DNA of 8,254 nt from Saprospiraceae bacterium (GTDB lineage Bacteria > Bacteroidota > Bacteroidia > Chitinophagales > Saprospiraceae): assembly GCA_013001805.1 (NCBI GenBank), contig JABDLW010000687.1:1-8254 (forward strand). The letters run 5' to 3'. This document shows, one piece after another, positions 6,194 through 8,254 of the stretch; within the stretch, counting starts at the first letter, position 1; every line of letters starts with the position of its first letter. Position numbers and translations under genes: made by a program. Under the pieces are notes generated by a model. That model ran no database searches and was not told the origin of the DNA. It saw nothing but the letters and a program-made list of their open reading frames with translations.

Positions 6194-7279
6194 TCAAACA
6201 TTCACCAATGTTGTCTTTTTTACAAAGTCATAAGGATCCTTTGCATCCTGGGAGATACTTTCAATGACTATTTTTTCACCCAGTCCCAATTCCTCGGCCA
6301 GGTTTAAGAACATGTGCATTGCCACTTGATCTTGCAGTGCAAAGCCAGTTGAATCAAAAACACTGACCTTGTTTTTATATTTTTCAAAAGCGTTCGGATC
6401 TTTCACAATCTGGGCCAACTCAGGACCAATTCTATTTTCTTCCAGTTGCTGACACTCACCTTCGATAAGAGCCTGGTCCAGGTAATCTGGACATACAAAG
6501 CCGTTGTGAAGCAATTCTTTAGCTAGTTCAGTCTTGCCCGGAAAGTCAGAACCGACGGCATTTATATGCAGGTGATTTTTCCTGGGTAGGTTGTCTTTAA
6601 ACAAAGGTCCAGCTCCCACATCGATGGAGGTAATAGTGCACAGTATATCAGACTCTCCTACAATTTCCTCAATGGGAGCAGATTGCATTTGAATGGACAA
6701 ATCCAAATGTTGCAAACGATCACTGAAAGACTGCATCGCACTGGGATCAATATCATAATACATCACTTTTTCGAGATCAAATTCTCTCGAAATAGCATGT
6801 AGTTGAGTCACGGCCTGCGCTCCGCAACCAATGAGGCCTAGCGTCCCGGCCTTATCCTGAGCAAGATATTTGCTGGCGATCGCTGACATAGCTCCGGTAC
6901 GTAGGGCGGTGAGCAACACTCCATCCATCAGACCCAGTAATTGCCCGGTCTTAGCACTATAAAGTGAGATCGTCGAAATAATGGTTGGCAAATCAAATTT
7001 GTCGGGATTCGCAGGATGGTAGCCCACGATTTTGTTTACGATGGAATCTCTTTTCTTGTCATGCAGGGGCATCCATTCAATTAATCCTTGATAAGGATTT
7101 CTGTAACTAAAACCCGAGCGTACCGGTATGTCGGTTTCCTGATCATTGAATGTGGCAAGAGCCTCCTCCAACTGGTCAATCAGGGTGTCCATAATTGTGT
7201 CAAGATCATAGTGAAAGACGATTTTTTGGATATCCCGTTTTGACAGAACCAGGGTCTGGTGACTTTGTTTATGCGTCAT
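6194..7279 (-). CDS. Ornithine cyclodeaminase / mu-crystallin family, probable L-ornithine to L-proline
   Basis: This 361-residue cytosolic NAD-dependent enzyme belongs to the ornithine cyclodeaminase / mu-crystallin family. Evidence: Rossmann motif GLIGCGAQA at 148-156, substrate-side Arg54, Lys83 and Arg127 in RSGFSY, NKIVGY and LRTGA, and the block INAVGSDFPGKTEL (239-252) whose Asp245 is the catalytic acid of true cyclodeaminases. IEGECQQL and VFDSTGFALQD are also shared with bacterial ornithine cyclodeaminase, as is the length. It would deaminate and cyclise L-ornithine to L-proline plus ammonia, giving a dedicated supply for the proline-type adenylation enzyme downstream. Lysine cyclodeamination (RapL-like) is the main alternative. 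It starts only 4 bases after the receptor stop with no Shine-Dalgarno box, so the two are probably co-transcribed. Its stop is 22 bases before the dehydrogenase start. Confidence 0.87.
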   Translation of the reverse strand: MTHKQSHQTLVLSKRDIQKIVFHYDLDTIMDTLIDQLEEALATFNDQETDIPVRSGFSYRNPYQGLIEWMPLHDKKRDSIVNKIVGYHPANPDKFDLPTIISTISLYSAKTGQLLGLMDGVLLTALRTGAMSAIASKYLAQDKAGTLGLIGCGAQAVTQLHAISREFDLEKVMYYDIDPSAMQSFSDRLQHLDLSIQMQSAPIEEIVGESDILCTITSIDVGAGPLFKDNLPRKNHLHINAVGSDFPGKTELAKELLHNGFVCPDYLDQALIEGECQQLEENRIGPELAQIVKDPNAFEKYKNKVSVFDSTGFALQDQVAMHMFLNLAEELGLGEKIVIESISQDAKDPYDFVKKTTLVNV

Positions 7280-7283
7280 GGTC

Positions 7284-8254
7284 TTAGAATTTATAGCTGA
7301 TTTTTCCTTTAAAAAAAAATGGCGTACCTGGCGTAAAGTGAATTTCTTCTACACTGGTGGATTCAAATTGCAGTCTCGACTCAGTAGCAAATTGCGTTTC
7401 ATTCCATTCAGTATTAAAAATATTTTCAATTGTGAAACCAATCCCGATACGGGACCAATTATAATCTAAGTTAAAATCAAAGACGGAATATCCCTTAGCC
7501 ACGATGCTGTTGTCTTCATTAGCCGGGCGGTCGCCCAGATACCGGTATCGTAACCCTCCGGAAAAATTGTCCTTATCAAAACTGAGTCCGCCACTGGAAG
7601 TCCAGATCGGTGCCAGGGGAATGAACTGCGATCCCACTTCCTCATCGACACTTCGTCCATGTGAGTAATTTACATCTACATGTGTAAAAAGCCAATCGGT
7701 CAATTGCCAGCGTAGACCCAGGTCAATACCCTGCCTTCTTGTCCTTCCACTTGGTTCAACGATTCCCTCATCGCCAACATAGACAAATTCCTGCTGTAAG
7801 AAGAGGTACCATAGTGCCACATTGGCGATGATCCTACGATTGGGTTTAAAATTCAAGCCCAGATCTGACCCGAAAGCAAATGGTAGCACATCCTTGGCTT
7901 GGTTATTAAGAACCGTACGGGCATCATTGGAGTGAAACCCGAAACCCGTACTAAAATACAGTTGTACGTTGCCATTTAGATTATACAAGGTATTAAATTT
8001 GGGACTCACTATAGCTTTGGTTAGCGATTTATGGGTATAGGTCGAATCTAAAAGGTCGACATAGGCAAACTTGAAGTAATCAAAGCGAACCCCGGGCTCA
8101 AATAACCACTTTCCAGCATCAATCTCAAGATTGAGATAACCGTAAAGATTATTTTCATTAATGTCGCCCAGTTGAATATTACGCAAAGTTGTCCTTCGAT
8201 TCCTTGTCCTCGAAAGCTCCGACTGATCACTATTATCATACCGCAGCCCTAAAC
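7284..8254 (-). CDS. TonB-dependent outer-membrane receptor, C-terminal barrel portion (5' end off window)
   Basis: The frame is open to the right edge (about 323 codons). A TTG at 8186 is merely internal, since coding potential continues upstream of it. The sequence is a run of alternating amphipathic beta strands rich in aromatic and polar residues. It ends with FTPGTPFFFKGKISYKF and a terminal Phe, the recognition signal of outer-membrane barrels. Blocks such as YRYLGDRPANED and IENIFNTEWNETQFATESRL are typical of Bacteroidota TonB-dependent receptors. The plug domain and TonB box are off window. Ligand is unknown. Position as the upstream gene of a biosynthetic operon, 4 bases from the next start, suggests uptake of the product or its metal complex, or of a precursor. 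Confidence 0.9.
   Translation of the reverse strand, partial: LGLRYDNSDQSELSRTRNRRTTLRNIQLGDINENNLYGYLNLEIDAGKWLFEPGVRFDYFKFAYVDLLDSTYTHKSLTKAIVSPKFNTLYNLNGNVQLYFSTGFGFHSNDARTVLNNQAKDVLPFAFGSDLGLNFKPNRRIIANVALWYLFLQQEFVYVGDEGIVEPSGRTRRQGIDLGLRWQLTDWLFTHVDVNYSHGRSVDEEVGSQFIPLAPIWTSSGGLSFDKDNFSGGLRYRYLGDRPANEDNSIVAKGYSVFDFNLDYNWSRIGIGFTIENIFNTEWNETQFATESRLQFESTSVEEIHFTPGTPFFFKGKISYKF

Noticed and set aside
5495..6267. Three short plus-strand open frames opposite the dehydrogenase and cyclodeaminase genes
   Set aside because: Antisense to strongly conserved enzymes, no recognisable protein features, no ribosome-binding site of note.
7308..7320. Nine-base homopolymer (T run on the coding strand) near the receptor 3' end, possible slippage or frameshift
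   Set aside because: It encodes the family-typical PFFFKG stretch and the frame reaches the normal terminal Phe and stop, so no frameshift is indicated.
7466..7660. 64-residue minus-strand frame, and similar 7278-7469 (plus) and 8048-8239 (minus) frames
   Set aside because: They overlap the receptor barrel in other frames. The barrel frame is continuous and has the conserved C-terminal Phe signal.

Overview
The window is almost completely coding, and every gene lies on the minus strand (transcribed from high to low coordinates). The spacing is very tight: gaps of 4, 22, 33 and 38 bases and one 8-base overlap. It therefore looks like the middle of a single operon for a non-ribosomal-peptide-type natural product. 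Both ends run off the window. The TonB-dependent receptor has no visible start and the NRPS has no visible stop. No gene-free stretch exceeds about 40 bases, and I see no promoter, terminator, RNA gene, CRISPR array or insertion sequence.

The organism is most likely a member of the Bacteroidota. The receptor has the C-terminal barrel sequence style of that phylum and ends in Phe. Most starts are preceded by A/T-rich sequence rather than a Shine-Dalgarno box, and base composition is moderate. This is an inference, because no ribosomal or housekeeping marker is present.

In transcription order the layout is: (1) 8254-7284, C-terminal part of a TonB-dependent outer-membrane receptor; (2) 7279-6194, ornithine cyclodeaminase; (3) 6171-5017, acyl-CoA-dehydrogenase-fold enzyme of the prolyl-carrier-protein dehydrogenase type; (4) 4983-3427, free-standing PltF/RedM-like adenylation enzyme; (5) 3434-3174, free-standing peptidyl carrier protein; (6) 3135-1, a large NRPS with condensation domain, adenylation domain, then a Cys-rich PP-loop ATP-pyrophosphatase domain.

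The genes fit one pathway. The cyclodeaminase would make L-proline from L-ornithine. The free A enzyme would load it on the small carrier protein. The flavoenzyme would oxidise it to a pyrroline or pyrrole-2-carboxyl thioester. The condensation domain would then join that acyl starter to the amino acid chosen by the NRPS A domain, whose pocket residues read DLTKIGEVG, almost the classical asparagine code.

The most unusual item is at the left edge. The NRPS A domain stops being recognisable soon after core motif A8. It passes straight into a CxxC...CxxC element and an SGGKDS PP-loop nucleotide-binding domain of the kind found in amidotransferases, nitrile-forming enzymes and sulfur transferases. 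No A9/A10 motif or carrier domain intervenes. This suggests an interrupted or truncated A domain with an embedded ATP-pyrophosphatase that could modify the asparaginyl unit (amidine, nitrile or thioamide chemistry). That function is a hypothesis.
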